Source: Streptomyces sp. NBC_00078 (lineage in GTDB: Bacteria; Actinomycetota; Actinomycetes; Streptomycetales; Streptomycetaceae). From it: a DNA stretch of 64,000 bases. The number at the start of each line of letters is the position of its first letter. The first letter of the stretch is position 1. The DNA is taken from the NCBI RefSeq assembly GCF_026343335.1, contig NZ_JAPELX010000001.1, positions 8,618,001-8,682,000 of the forward strand, written 5' to 3'. Below are positions 1 to 7,852 of the stretch, one piece after another. The notes below the pieces were generated by a model. The model was not told where the DNA came from, searched no databases, and was given only the letters and a program-made list of their open reading frames with translations. The translations under genes were made by a program, and so were the position numbers.

Positions 1-1
1 G

Positions 2-1216
2 CTCTACTTCGACGGCCCCCTCAGCCGCTTCGAGCTCGGCCCGGCGACCGGGCTCAGCTCCGGCTCGGTGAGCAACGTCGTGGCGGACCTGGTCGCGGAC
101 GGCCTTCTCGAGGAGGCCGGCAGCGTCGACTCCGACGGTGGCCGCCCCCGCACCCTGCTGCGCATGGCGCCCGCCAGCGGCCACATGATCGGCGTCGACG
201 TCGGCGAGACCCGGGTGCGGATCGAGCTGTTCGACCTGACCCTCACCGAACTCGCCCGCGCCGAGCGCCCGCTGGAGGCGCAGCGCTACGAGGTCGAGGT
301 CATCGTCGGCCACATCCGCGACGGCATCGCAGAGGTGCTCACGGGCGCCGGTATCGCCCCCGAGCAGCTCCTCGGCGTCGGCATCGGCGTCCCGGGCATC
401 GTGGAACGCACCTCGGACCGCGGCGCTGTCGTACACGGGCAGACCATCGGCTGGGACGCCGTCCCGCTGGAAGACCTGCTCCGTTCCACCTCCCAACTGC
501 CGGACACCGTCGCGTACTTCATCGACAACGGCGCGAAGACCCTCGGTCAGGCCGAGATGTGGTTCGGCGGCGGCCGCGGCGCGCGCAACGCGGTCGTCGT
601 CCTGTTCGGCTCCGGAGTGGGCGCCTGCCTCGTCACCCCCGAGGTGGAGCACGGCCGGGCCGTCGAGTGGGGACATCTGACCGTGAGGGTCAGAGGGCGC
701 CGCTGCCGGTGCGGTGCGCTCGGCTGCCTGGAGGCGTACGCAGGGGCGGAGTCCCTGCTGGAGCGGTGGCGAGAGGAGGGCGGGCGCCCGCCCGAGGGCG
801 TCGACGAGGAGACCGCGCTGACCGCGATGCTGGCCGCGGCGTATCCCTCCGGGGGCGGGGCGGCGGACGCGGGGGCGCTTGCCGTACTGGAGGAGACCGC
901 CGAGTACCTGGGCGCCGGGCTGTCCGACCTGATCAATCTGTTCCAGCCCGAGCGGATTCTCATCGGGGGGTGGGCGGGGCTTCAGCTGGGGGCGCGGTTC
1001 CTGCCCGCCGTGCGTCGGCACGCGGCGTCGTACGCCCTGCGTCACCCGGCCGAGAAGGTCACCATCGACCTTGGTCGTCTCGGGCCGGACGCGGTCACGG
1101 TCGGTACGGCGATCTTGCCTCTGGCTGACTTCTTTGCGCGGGGCGGGCGGCGGCCCGAACCGGCGCCCGCGGGGCCGGCGCCCGCCTGGCAGACGGCGCT
1201 GGAGGAGCGACGCTGA
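2..1216 (+). CDS. ROK-family transcriptional regulator (5' truncated by window edge)
   Basis: The reading frame is open from the first base, so the true start lies outside the window. The visible N-terminus is the end of a winged helix (SSGSVSNVVADLVADGLLEE), followed by a ROK sugar-kinase-like domain. The ROK zinc motif is visible as CRCGALGCLEAY. The glycine-rich phosphate loop is present, but the position where ROK kinases carry the catalytic Asp reads IDNGAKTLG rather than NDAN. It is therefore probably a sugar-sensing repressor, not a kinase (inference). A GC-rich hairpin follows the stop codon closely. The sugar ligand cannot be told from sequence. Confidence 0.88.
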   Translation, partial: LYFDGPLSRFELGPATGLSSGSVSNVVADLVADGLLEEAGSVDSDGGRPRTLLRMAPASGHMIGVDVGETRVRIELFDLTLTELARAERPLEAQRYEVEVIVGHIRDGIAEVLTGAGIAPEQLLGVGIGVPGIVERTSDRGAVVHGQTIGWDAVPLEDLLRSTSQLPDTVAYFIDNGAKTLGQAEMWFGGGRGARNAVVVLFGSGVGACLVTPEVEHGRAVEWGHLTVRVRGRRCRCGALGCLEAYAGAESLLERWREEGGRPPEGVDEETALTAMLAAAYPSGGGAADAGALAVLEETAEYLGAGLSDLINLFQPERILIGGWAGLQLGARFLPAVRRHAASYALRHPAEKVTIDLGRLGPDAVTVGTAILPLADFFARGGRRPEPAPAGPAPAWQTALEERR

Positions 1217-1221
1217 GAGCG

Positions 1222-1237
1222 CCGCCGGGGCCGGCGG
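1222..1237 (+). terminator. GC-rich hairpin after ROK gene
   Basis: The inverted repeat CCGCC...GGCGG starts five bases after the ROK stop codon. A second weak repeat (GCTTGT 1258-1263, ACAAGC 1286-1291) follows, around a stretch (GTTCCCCGCGCCCCT) that resembles a common Streptomyces intergenic sequence. There is no clear T-run, so termination is inferred from position only. Confidence 0.4.
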
Positions 1238-1390
1238 TCGTCCACGGCTGCGAGGGGGCTTGTCGTGCAGTTCCCCGCGCCCCTCACAAGCGTGGCGCTG
1301 CCGGACCGTGAGTCCACGGCGACCTCCAGGTTTCGGCCGTCGTCCCGGGAGGTACTCGCGTGTCGCTCGACAACGCGAAGGGAGTGCTCC

Positions 1391-1624
1391 GTGGCCGATC
1401 GGCGTCATACAGGCCAGGACGGTGAGCCCGTGCCGCGGGATCTGCCGGACCAGCAGGTCCGCAAGGGCGAGGATCCACTGGACATACCGCTCCCGGAGGC
1501 ACGAGAGGACGAGGCCGGCACCGGCGTCCCGGACACGGACGAGGCCGGCACCGGCCGTGAGGGCGGCCCCCGCCCCGCCACCGTGCACCCCGAGCATCCC
1601 GATCCGGACGAGTCCTCCGCCTGA
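1391..1624 (+). CDS. Small acidic hypothetical protein (77 aa)
   Basis: The GTG start has a well-placed AAGGGAG Shine-Dalgarno sequence. An upstream in-frame GTG would add 42 residues but lacks a ribosome-binding site. The product is hydrophilic, acidic and low in complexity (many D, E, P, G), with no membrane segment or recognised domain. DEAGTG occurs twice because of an exact 18-bp direct DNA repeat (1508-1525 and 1538-1555). It is probably disordered. Function unknown. Confidence 0.55.
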   Translation: MADRRHTGQDGEPVPRDLPDQQVRKGEDPLDIPLPEAREDEAGTGVPDTDEAGTGREGGPRPATVHPEHPDPDESSA

Positions 1625-1733
1625 CGGTGACAGCGAGCCATCACAGGAAGACCGACTCGCCGAGGCCGGGTAGCCGGCGGGGCGGGTCTCGCGCCGAGAG
1701 CGCCGAGAACGGCTTGCACGAGGGGCAGGGAGG

Positions 1734-2762
1734 TCAGCCCACCTTGTGCCCCTGCATCGGATCAGTGGCCGCTCCCTCGCCCCGCTGCATACCCTGAAGG
1801 AACTCCTCCAGCACGTTGTCGGCCGAGTGCTCCGGGTGCCAGTCCAGCTCGGTACGCGCGCGTGTGCAGTCCATCAGTGGTAGGCGCAGGACCGCGTCGA
1901 ACAGATGCGGCGAGGCAGGCAGCAGATGCAGACCCCAGGCGGCGGCGATCGCCGAGCGGGCCGCGGCGCGGGGGAGCCGGACCGGGCGCGTGCCCAGCAT
2001 CCGGCCGAGCAGTTCCGCGTCGACGGCGGGTTCCGCCGCCAGGTTGAACGCCCCACGGGCCTCGGAGCCCAGCGCGAGCACATAGGCCCTGGCCGCGTCG
2101 TCGGTGTGCAGCGCCTGTACCCGCAGACCGGGGATGTCGGGCAGGAAGGGCAGCAGCTCCGGACGTGCCAGCGGGCCCGGCAGGAAGCGGCCGCCGAAGA
2201 TCCGGCGCTGTTCGCTCGCCGACTCCCGCTTGAAGAGGAACGCGGGCCGCATGCGCACCACCCGCACCTCGGGATGTTCGCGTTCGAACGTGTCCAGGGC
2301 ACGCTCCAGATAGGCCTTCTCGCGGCAGTACGCGGCGTCCGGCCAGCCGTGCGTCGGCCATGACTCGTCCACCGCGCGATACTTCGGCCCCGGTGAGTAG
2401 GCGCCCACCGACGACGCGTGCACCAGCGTCGGCACCCCGGCCGCCGCCACCGCGTCGAAGACCCGGATGCCTCCGAGGACGTTCGTGCGCCAGGTGGCCG
2501 CCGGATCATGCGTCGGCTGGAACGCCCACGCCAGATGGATCACCGCGTCGGCATCCGCGAACTCCCCGGCCAGATCGGCCTGTTGGGACGCCAGGTCGAC
2601 GGCGGACCACTCCGTCCCGGCGGGCGACCAGTCGGGGATCCGCCGGGCCAGCCCCAGCACGGAACCGACCTGCGAATCCTCCGAGAGAAGACGCACCACG
2701 CTGGTGCCGACATTGCCGGTCGCCCCGGTGACAACGATCCTGCTGCCCGTTGTGCTGTTCAC
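1734..2762 (-). CDS. NAD-dependent epimerase/dehydratase family protein
   Basis: This 342-residue extended short-chain dehydrogenase has the N-terminal dinucleotide motif VTGATGNVG and the catalytic pair Y-x-x-x-K (YCREK). The C-terminal half is typical of sugar-epimerase-like proteins acting on nucleotide-linked or small carbonyl substrates; the substrate is not evident. The GTG start at 2762 was chosen because a GGAAGGAG sequence sits six bases upstream, although the frame is open further upstream. The ribosome-binding site is part of a tandem duplication (2763-2792). The gene is divergent from an alpha/beta hydrolase. Confidence 0.85.
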   Translation of the reverse strand: MNSTTGSRIVVTGATGNVGTSVVRLLSEDSQVGSVLGLARRIPDWSPAGTEWSAVDLASQQADLAGEFADADAVIHLAWAFQPTHDPAATWRTNVLGGIRVFDAVAAAGVPTLVHASSVGAYSPGPKYRAVDESWPTHGWPDAAYCREKAYLERALDTFEREHPEVRVVRMRPAFLFKRESASEQRRIFGGRFLPGPLARPELLPFLPDIPGLRVQALHTDDAARAYVLALGSEARGAFNLAAEPAVDAELLGRMLGTRPVRLPRAAARSAIAAAWGLHLLPASPHLFDAVLRLPLMDCTRARTELDWHPEHSADNVLEEFLQGMQRGEGAATDPMQGHKVG

Positions 2763-2957
2763 TTTCGGCTCCTTCCGGTTCGGCTCCTTCCGGCCGCTCC
2801 ACTGGAGAGGAGTGACCGGGTACCCGTCCCGCGCGGATTCACCTGCCGTCCACCGACGGCTTCGGACCTCCATGACGTCGGAGGTAATCGACCCCCGCGG
2901 CGGCTCCCGGAACCATGAAGGACAGCGCCATTCCACCGGATCGCAGGAGGACGTCCC

Positions 2958-3788
2958 ATGCCTTGCTTCGCCAGCCCCGCCGACGGCACACAGCTGCACT
3001 ACGTCGACTACGGCCCGGCCGACGGCCCGGTGGCCGTCTTCGTCAACAGCGCCTACTTGGGATCGGAGATGTGGGAGTTCCAGATGCCGCCGCTGGCGGC
3101 GCAGGGCTATCGCTGCGTGAGCCTGGACCGGCGGGGGCACGGGCGCTCCGAGGACGTGTGGAACGGCTTCGACCTCGACACCCTCGCGGACGACCTGCAC
3201 GGACTTCTCGATCACCTGGACCTGCGCGAGGCCACCCTGGTCGGTCACTCGATGGGCACGGTGGAGATCACCCGCTGCCTCACCAGGCACGGCGCGGGGC
3301 GGGTGGCACGCGTCGCCTTCGTCGCCGGTATCGCCCCGGGAATGGTGCGCACCGCCGACAACCCGGGCGGCCTGGACCAGGCCGCGGTGCGGGCCGCCAA
3401 CGAGGAGTGCCGACGCGACCGGGCGGAGTTCTTCCAGAACGGTGCCCCGGGCTTCTTCGCCGTGGACCGGCCCGGCAACGACGTGTCACCGGCGTATGTG
3501 CGGTACTTCGTCGAGCGCGCCCAGCTCTCCACACCGCACTCCACCGCCGCCGTACAGGAACTGGTCGCGGTCGTGGACGTCGCCCCCGAACTGCCGGGGC
3601 TCGATCTGCCGGCACTGGTCGTCCACGGCACGCACGACGCCTCGGCCCCTCTGGAGCTGACCGGACAGCGCGCGGCCCGGCTGATGCCGGACGCCACGCT
3701 GAAGGTCTACGAGAACGCAGGCCACGGTCTCTTCGTCACCCACGCCGACCAACTCAGCGCCGACCTGCGCGAGTTCATGAAACGCTGA
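2958..3788 (+). CDS. Alpha/beta-fold hydrolase
   Basis: The product has 276 residues. The catalytic triad can be read directly: nucleophile Ser98 in GHSMG, acid Asp227 in HGTHDAS, and His256 in NAGHGLF. The oxyanion region (FVNSAYLGSEMW) replaces the usual HGxP, as in some esterases and dehalogenase-like members. There is no signal peptide, so it is cytosolic. An AGGAGG ribosome-binding site precedes the ATG. The substrate is unknown; 3-oxoadipate enol-lactonase-like or non-haem peroxidase-like members look similar. Confidence 0.85.
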   Translation: MPCFASPADGTQLHYVDYGPADGPVAVFVNSAYLGSEMWEFQMPPLAAQGYRCVSLDRRGHGRSEDVWNGFDLDTLADDLHGLLDHLDLREATLVGHSMGTVEITRCLTRHGAGRVARVAFVAGIAPGMVRTADNPGGLDQAAVRAANEECRRDRAEFFQNGAPGFFAVDRPGNDVSPAYVRYFVERAQLSTPHSTAAVQELVAVVDVAPELPGLDLPALVVHGTHDASAPLELTGQRAARLMPDATLKVYENAGHGLFVTHADQLSADLREFMKR

Positions 3789-3855
3789 GGGTCCTGTGCG
3801 GTGTCCTGAGGGCAGCCGGGAGATGATCAGGGCGTGATGAGGACATGATCAGGTC

Positions 3856-4512
3856 ATGAGCGAGATCATCCTGATGTCCGACGCCCGGGTCGCCGCCGTC
3901 CCCGTGGAGGAGAGCGGTGAGCCCCTCGTCGACGTGCGACAGGCGCTGCTGGTCGACGACCGCAAGCACAAGGACTCCCACGGCGCGGAGGTCCACCTGC
4001 GCCAGGGCGTTCTGGACCGTCTCCTCGCCGCGCAGGCGCGGTTGCCCGACGGCCTGCGCCTGCTCTTCGTGGAGGGATACCGGCCACCGGCCCTGCAGCG
4101 CCACTACTTCGAGCGGTACGCCGCCGAACTGCGCGCCGCACACCCGCGGTGGCCGGCCGACAGCATCCTCACCGCCGCCAGCCGCTACGTCTCCCCGCCC
4201 GGGGTCGCCCCGCACAGCGCGGGCGCGGCGGTCGACCTCACCCTCGCCGACGCCGCCGGCCGCGAACTCGACCTGGGCACCCCGATGAACGCCGATCCGG
4301 AGCAGAGCGACGGCGCCTGTTGCACGGACGCCATCGGCATCACCGCCGAGGCCCGTGCGCACCGCGCGGTGCTGGGGGAGGCCCTCGGCGCGGCCGGTCT
4401 GGTCAACTACCCCACCGAGTGGTGGCACTGGTCGTACGGAGACCGGTACTGGGCCCTGGCGACGGGTGCTCCCGCCGCCGTGTACGGGCCCACGGGGCTC
4501 GACAACTCCTAG
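3856..4512 (+). CDS. M15-family D-Ala-D-Ala dipeptidase (VanX-like)
   Basis: This 218-residue zinc peptidase resembles VanX/DdpX D-alanyl-D-alanine dipeptidases. Visible landmarks are Arg76 in EGYRPP, the zinc ligands His120 and Asp127 in SAGAAVDLTL and its preceding PH, catalytic Glu188 and zinc ligand His191 (TEWWHW). There is no signal peptide, which fits a cytoplasmic dipeptidase. No vanHAB genes adjoin it, so a role in D-Ala-D-Ala turnover or recycling is more likely than a full resistance cluster. The ribosome-binding site is weak. Its stop codon overlaps the convergent SDR gene by 4 nt. Confidence 0.85.
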   Translation: MSEIILMSDARVAAVPVEESGEPLVDVRQALLVDDRKHKDSHGAEVHLRQGVLDRLLAAQARLPDGLRLLFVEGYRPPALQRHYFERYAAELRAAHPRWPADSILTAASRYVSPPGVAPHSAGAAVDLTLADAAGRELDLGTPMNADPEQSDGACCTDAIGITAEARAHRAVLGEALGAAGLVNYPTEWWHWSYGDRYWALATGAPAAVYGPTGLDNS

Positions 4513-5468
4513 CCTGCGAAGGCGTTCACGCCCGTCAGCCGTGCGGACAGCTCCCACAGGCGGGCGGCCTGCTCCGGGTCGATCGCCCACTCCTTGACAC
4601 CGGTCGACCCGCCGTCCACCGCGATGTCGGCGACGTCGCAGTCCTCCAGGTAGACGCCGCCGAGGCCGTCCAGCTGCGGCGAGGTCGCCGCCCACACCTG
4701 GGTGGCCGCGCCCTGCGGAGGGGTCTTGAAGCCCTCGGGGTTGAGCACGGTGCCGTCCTCGTCGATCCAGCCGCGCTCGATCATCTCCTGCTTGGGGATG
4801 TGCCGTTGGAGGGGCGTGATGATGCCGCCGGGGTGCAGCGAGAAGGCGCGGACACCCGCCTCGCGGGCGAGCTTGTCGAGGTGGACGGCGAAGAGGACGT
4901 TCGCGGTCTTGGCCTGGCCGTAGGCCTGCCACTTGTCGTAGCCCTGCCGCCAGTCGACGTCGTCCCAGCGCATGCCGGAGAAGTGGTGGGCGCGGGAGGA
5001 CACGGCGACGACCCGGGCACCGCCGGGCGCGATCGCCGGCCACAGGCGGTTGACCAGGGCGAAGTGGCCGAGGTGGTTGGTGGCGAACTGCGCCTCCCAG
5101 CCGGGCCCCACCCGGGTCTCCGGGCACGCCATGATGCCGGCGTTGTCGATCACGATGTCGATGGTCCGCCCGGAGGCGAGGAACCGCTCGGCGAAGCCGC
5201 GCACACTCTCCAGGTCACCGAGGTCCAGCTCGTCCACCTCGACGCCGCCGAGGCCGGACAGCGCCTCCTCGGCGGTGGCCCGGCGCCGGGCGGGGACGAC
5301 GACATGGGCGCCCGCCTTGGTGAGCGCGCGGGTGGTCTCCAGACCGAGGCCTGAGTAGCCGCCGGTCACGACGGCCAGCCGGCCGGTCAGGTCGATGCCG
5401 TGCAGGACGTCCTCGGCGGTGCTCTTGGCACCGAAGCCGGATCCGATGTTGTGCTGTGCAGTGATCAT
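4509..5468 (-). CDS. SDR-family oxidoreductase (WW-domain oxidoreductase/retinol dehydrogenase-like)
   Basis: The product is a 319-residue short-chain dehydrogenase. Its cofactor loop is TGGYSGLG at 35-42, with NAG at 109-111, the catalytic Ser in VAVSS near 157, and Tyr183/Lys187 in YGQAK. It belongs to the NADP-linked group related to light-dependent protochlorophyllide reductase and retinol dehydrogenases. The ATG at 5468 was chosen because family similarity starts there. It has no Shine-Dalgarno sequence and lies 7 nt from a candidate -10 box, so the mRNA may be leaderless. Substrate unknown. Confidence 0.87.
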   Translation of the reverse strand: MITAQHNIGSGFGAKSTAEDVLHGIDLTGRLAVVTGGYSGLGLETTRALTKAGAHVVVPARRRATAEEALSGLGGVEVDELDLGDLESVRGFAERFLASGRTIDIVIDNAGIMACPETRVGPGWEAQFATNHLGHFALVNRLWPAIAPGGARVVAVSSRAHHFSGMRWDDVDWRQGYDKWQAYGQAKTANVLFAVHLDKLAREAGVRAFSLHPGGIITPLQRHIPKQEMIERGWIDEDGTVLNPEGFKTPPQGAATQVWAATSPQLDGLGGVYLEDCDVADIAVDGGSTGVKEWAIDPEQAARLWELSARLTGVNAFAG

Positions 5469-5475
5469 GCCGGGA

Positions 5476-5506
5476 ACGCTACGTATTGGAGCGCTCTCGA
5501 AGTCAA
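5476..5506 (-). promoter_or_regulatory. Candidate MerR-type promoter of the SDR gene
   Basis: Reading leftwards, TTGACT (5501-5506) is followed after 19 bp by TAGCGT (5476-5481). The spacer contains the palindrome GAGCGCTC. A 19-bp spacer with dyad symmetry between the boxes is characteristic of promoters activated by MerR-family regulators. The ATG lies 7 nt beyond the -10 box, implying a leaderless transcript. No merR gene is adjacent. Confidence 0.4.
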
Positions 5507-5537
5507 GCGGACCCTGCGGCCGTGCGGGCGGAGAAGA

Positions 5538-5570
5538 GCCCCGACCGGACGGGGGAATCTCGGTCGGGGC
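5538..5570. terminator. Strong hairpin between HAD and SDR genes
   Basis: A perfect 10-bp stem GCCCCGACCG/CGGTCGGGGC encloses a 13-nt loop. It lies about 190 nt downstream of the leftward HAD gene and upstream of the SDR promoter. It most likely ends HAD transcription. No T-run is present. Confidence 0.4.
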
Positions 5571-5757
5571 AGTCAGGGTGTGGGCGCGGATGGCGGTCGC
5601 CTCTCGGCGAAAGGCTCCACAGGGCTTCAGCCGAACGATCGTCCCTGTGGGCAAAAGGTGAGGCCCGGGGACACTGTCCCATCCGCACCCACGTGTTGTT
5701 CAACGGACAACCTCTCGCGGGTGTTCCTCTTCCCGCCCGGTTACGGGGTGATGTGCG

Positions 5758-6420
5758 TCACCGCTGCCGCAGGGGACTGTCCGCCAGGTTCGCCAGGAGG
5801 TGCGCGGGGCCGTCGTACACGGTCCGAGCCCCGGCCTCCTCCAGGTCCGCGCGCGGAATCCCGCCGCACAGCACTCCCACGCAGTGCACCCCCGCCCGGC
5901 TGCCCGCCTGCATGTCCCACACCGTGTCGCCGACGAAGACCGCCCGGTCCGCGGGCACGCCGGCCAACTTCAGGGCGTGCTCGACGGGTTCGGGCGCCGG
6001 TTTGCCCTCCTCGACGTCGTCGGCGCTCGCGGTGGCGGTGATCGCGTCGTCGGCGGAGATGGCGCGGCGCAGCGCGGACAGCTCGGGGCCGCCGGCGGAC
6101 GTGGCGAGAACCACCGTCCAGCCGTCGTGGTCGAGGCGCCGCAGCAGCCGCCCGGCGTCCTGCAACGCGGGCAGCCGCGCGAAGTACTGGCCGTACAACG
6201 CCTTGTGCGCGGCACTGAGTTCGGCGTCCTGGTCCGTGTCGCGGTCGTCGCCGAGCAGATGGGCGACGAGATCGTCGGAGCCGAGCCCGACGGCCCGGTG
6301 GATGGCGTGCATCGGCACTGTGTGGCCCGCCTGGCGGAATGCCTCCCACCAGGTCACCACGTGGAGGTGGTTGGTGTCGACGAGGGTCCCGTCGACATCG
6401 AACACGGCCGCCCGTTCCAT
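5758..6420 (-). CDS. HAD-superfamily phosphatase (phosphoglycolate-phosphatase-like)
   Basis: This 220-residue protein begins with HAD motif I, DVDGTLVD (Asp8, Asp10). It then has an alpha-helical cap, motif III EEGKPAPEPV and motif IV VFVGDTVWDM. This is the layout of PGP/beta-phosphoglucomutase-like HAD phosphatases. The ATG at 6420 has an AAGGGAG site; an upstream in-frame GTG adds 12 residues without support. It is cytosolic and acts on an unknown small phosphomonoester. It lies immediately downstream of the PHP gene in the same direction (37-bp gap) and may be cotranscribed. Confidence 0.87.
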   Translation of the reverse strand: MERAAVFDVDGTLVDTNHLHVVTWWEAFRQAGHTVPMHAIHRAVGLGSDDLVAHLLGDDRDTDQDAELSAAHKALYGQYFARLPALQDAGRLLRRLDHDGWTVVLATSAGGPELSALRRAISADDAITATASADDVEEGKPAPEPVEHALKLAGVPADRAVFVGDTVWDMQAGSRAGVHCVGVLCGGIPRADLEEAGARTVYDGPAHLLANLADSPLRQR

Positions 6421-6457
6421 ACGTGCTCCCTTGCTCTTCGGCCGCACGAGTACCACG

Positions 6458-7495
6458 TCAGGGACGCGCCACTCCCGCCGGTGTACGCCGCTGTCGGGTC
6501 CAGGCCAGCAGGTCGTCCAGGGCCCAGGTGTTCACCACCCGTTCGGCGGGTACCCCGCACTCCTCCGCCCGGGCGCAGCCGAGGATCTGCCAGTCCAGCT
6601 GTCCGGGCGCGTGCGCGTCGGTGTCGACCGAGAACAGGACTCCCGCGTCCACTGCCCGGCGCAGCAGCCGCAGCGGCGGGTCGAGCCGCTCCGGGCGGCT
6701 GTTGATCTCCAGGGCCGTGCCGGTCTCGGCGCACGCGGCGAACACCGCGTCCGCGTCGAACTCCGACTCGGGCCGCCCCCGCCCGGTCACCAGCCGCCCG
6801 GTGCAGTGCCCGAGGACGTCCGAGTGCGGATCGCGTACGGCGGCCACCATGCGGCGGCTCATCGAGCGGGCGTCCATGCGCAGCTTGGAGTGCACGGACA
6901 CCACCACGACGTCGAGCCGCTCCAGCAGCTCCGGCTCCTGGTCGAGGGAACCGTCGTCGAGGATGTCGCACTCGATGCCGGTGAGCAGCCGGAACGGCGC
7001 CCAGGCCGCGTTCAGCTCCGTCACCACGTCGAGCTGCTCGCGCAGCCGCTCGGGCGAGAGGCCGCGTGCGACGGCCAGCCGCGGTGAGTGGTCGGTCAGA
7101 GCCGCCCATTCGTGTCCGAGTGCCGCCGCGGCCCGGCCCATCTCCTCGATCGGACTGCCCCCGTCGGACCAGTCGGAGTGCAGATGGCAGTCCCCCCGCA
7201 ACAGCGCCCGCAGGCCTTCACCGCCCCCGGTGTGCGGTGCCGCGGCCTCGCCCTCCAGCTTCTGCAGATAGCCCGGCACCTGCCCGGCCAGCGCCTCCCG
7301 CACCACCTGCGCCGTCTTCGGGCCGATGCCCTTGAGCGACTCCAGCGACCCGTCGGCCGCCCGCTCGCGCACCTCGTCCCCGGGCAGCGTCTTCAGGACG
7401 CGCGCCGCCGTGCGGAACGCGCGGACACGGTACGTCGGCGCCAGCGACCGCTCCAGGAGGAAGGCGATCCGGTCCAGTACGTCGAGGGGATCCAT
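6458..7495 (-). CDS. PHP-domain phosphoesterase with helix-hairpin-helix N-terminus
   Basis: The product has 345 residues. The N-terminal 90 residues look like the 8-kDa/fingers region of family X DNA polymerases, including a helix-hairpin-helix (LKGIGPKTAQVVREAL). The rest is a PHP metallo-phosphoesterase domain with the metal-binding motifs CHLHSDWSDGG, LTDHS, GIECDI, SVHSKL and DTDAH. It resembles the ends of bacterial PolX without the polymerase palm. A DNA-repair or phosphoesterase role is inferred. The ATG at 7495 is preceded by GGAGGT. The GTG 12 nt upstream has its SD sequence too close. Confidence 0.82.
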   Translation of the reverse strand: MDPLDVLDRIAFLLERSLAPTYRVRAFRTAARVLKTLPGDEVRERAADGSLESLKGIGPKTAQVVREALAGQVPGYLQKLEGEAAAPHTGGGEGLRALLRGDCHLHSDWSDGGSPIEEMGRAAAALGHEWAALTDHSPRLAVARGLSPERLREQLDVVTELNAAWAPFRLLTGIECDILDDGSLDQEPELLERLDVVVVSVHSKLRMDARSMSRRMVAAVRDPHSDVLGHCTGRLVTGRGRPESEFDADAVFAACAETGTALEINSRPERLDPPLRLLRRAVDAGVLFSVDTDAHAPGQLDWQILGCARAEECGVPAERVVNTWALDDLLAWTRQRRTPAGVARP

Positions 7496-7603
7496 GGTGA
7501 CCTCCACCTCCAGGGTTCACCAGCCGCGCGCGGGCCGCACGGTGTGCCGATCGATCGGCCGGTGACGAGTCGTGGGCCCGGAATGCGTCCTACGCTCTAT
7601 TCC

Positions 7604-7840
7604 ATGACCGAAATCGAGAGCCCGCGTGTCTCCCGTCCGCGGATCATGGTTCTCGGGGTGCACCCGGGCACACCGCCGTTCCGGATCGTGGAGATCGACG
7701 GAGAGGTGGTCGGCGAGGCCAAGTCCGTCACCGACGTCCTTGTGGCCGCCGCCGCGTTCGGCATCACGGTCCACGACCTCGACGATCCCGATGTGGTGCG
7801 CTGGGTGGGCGGAGACAAGTTCACCTGGAGACCGCGCTGA
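7604..7840 (+). CDS. Small conserved-looking hypothetical protein (78 aa)
   Basis: A compact 78-residue cytosolic protein with a mixed alpha/beta pattern (PRIMVLGVHPGTPPFRIVEI, then an acidic C-terminus with VRWVGGDKFTW). No Shine-Dalgarno sequence precedes ATG 7604; TACGCT lies 7 nt upstream, which would suit a leaderless transcript. An in-frame ATG 21 nt upstream is possible. No domain is recognised. Confidence 0.65.
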   Translation: MTEIESPRVSRPRIMVLGVHPGTPPFRIVEIDGEVVGEAKSVTDVLVAAAAFGITVHDLDDPDVVRWVGGDKFTWRPR

Positions 7841-7852
7841 GAGGGGCGCGGC

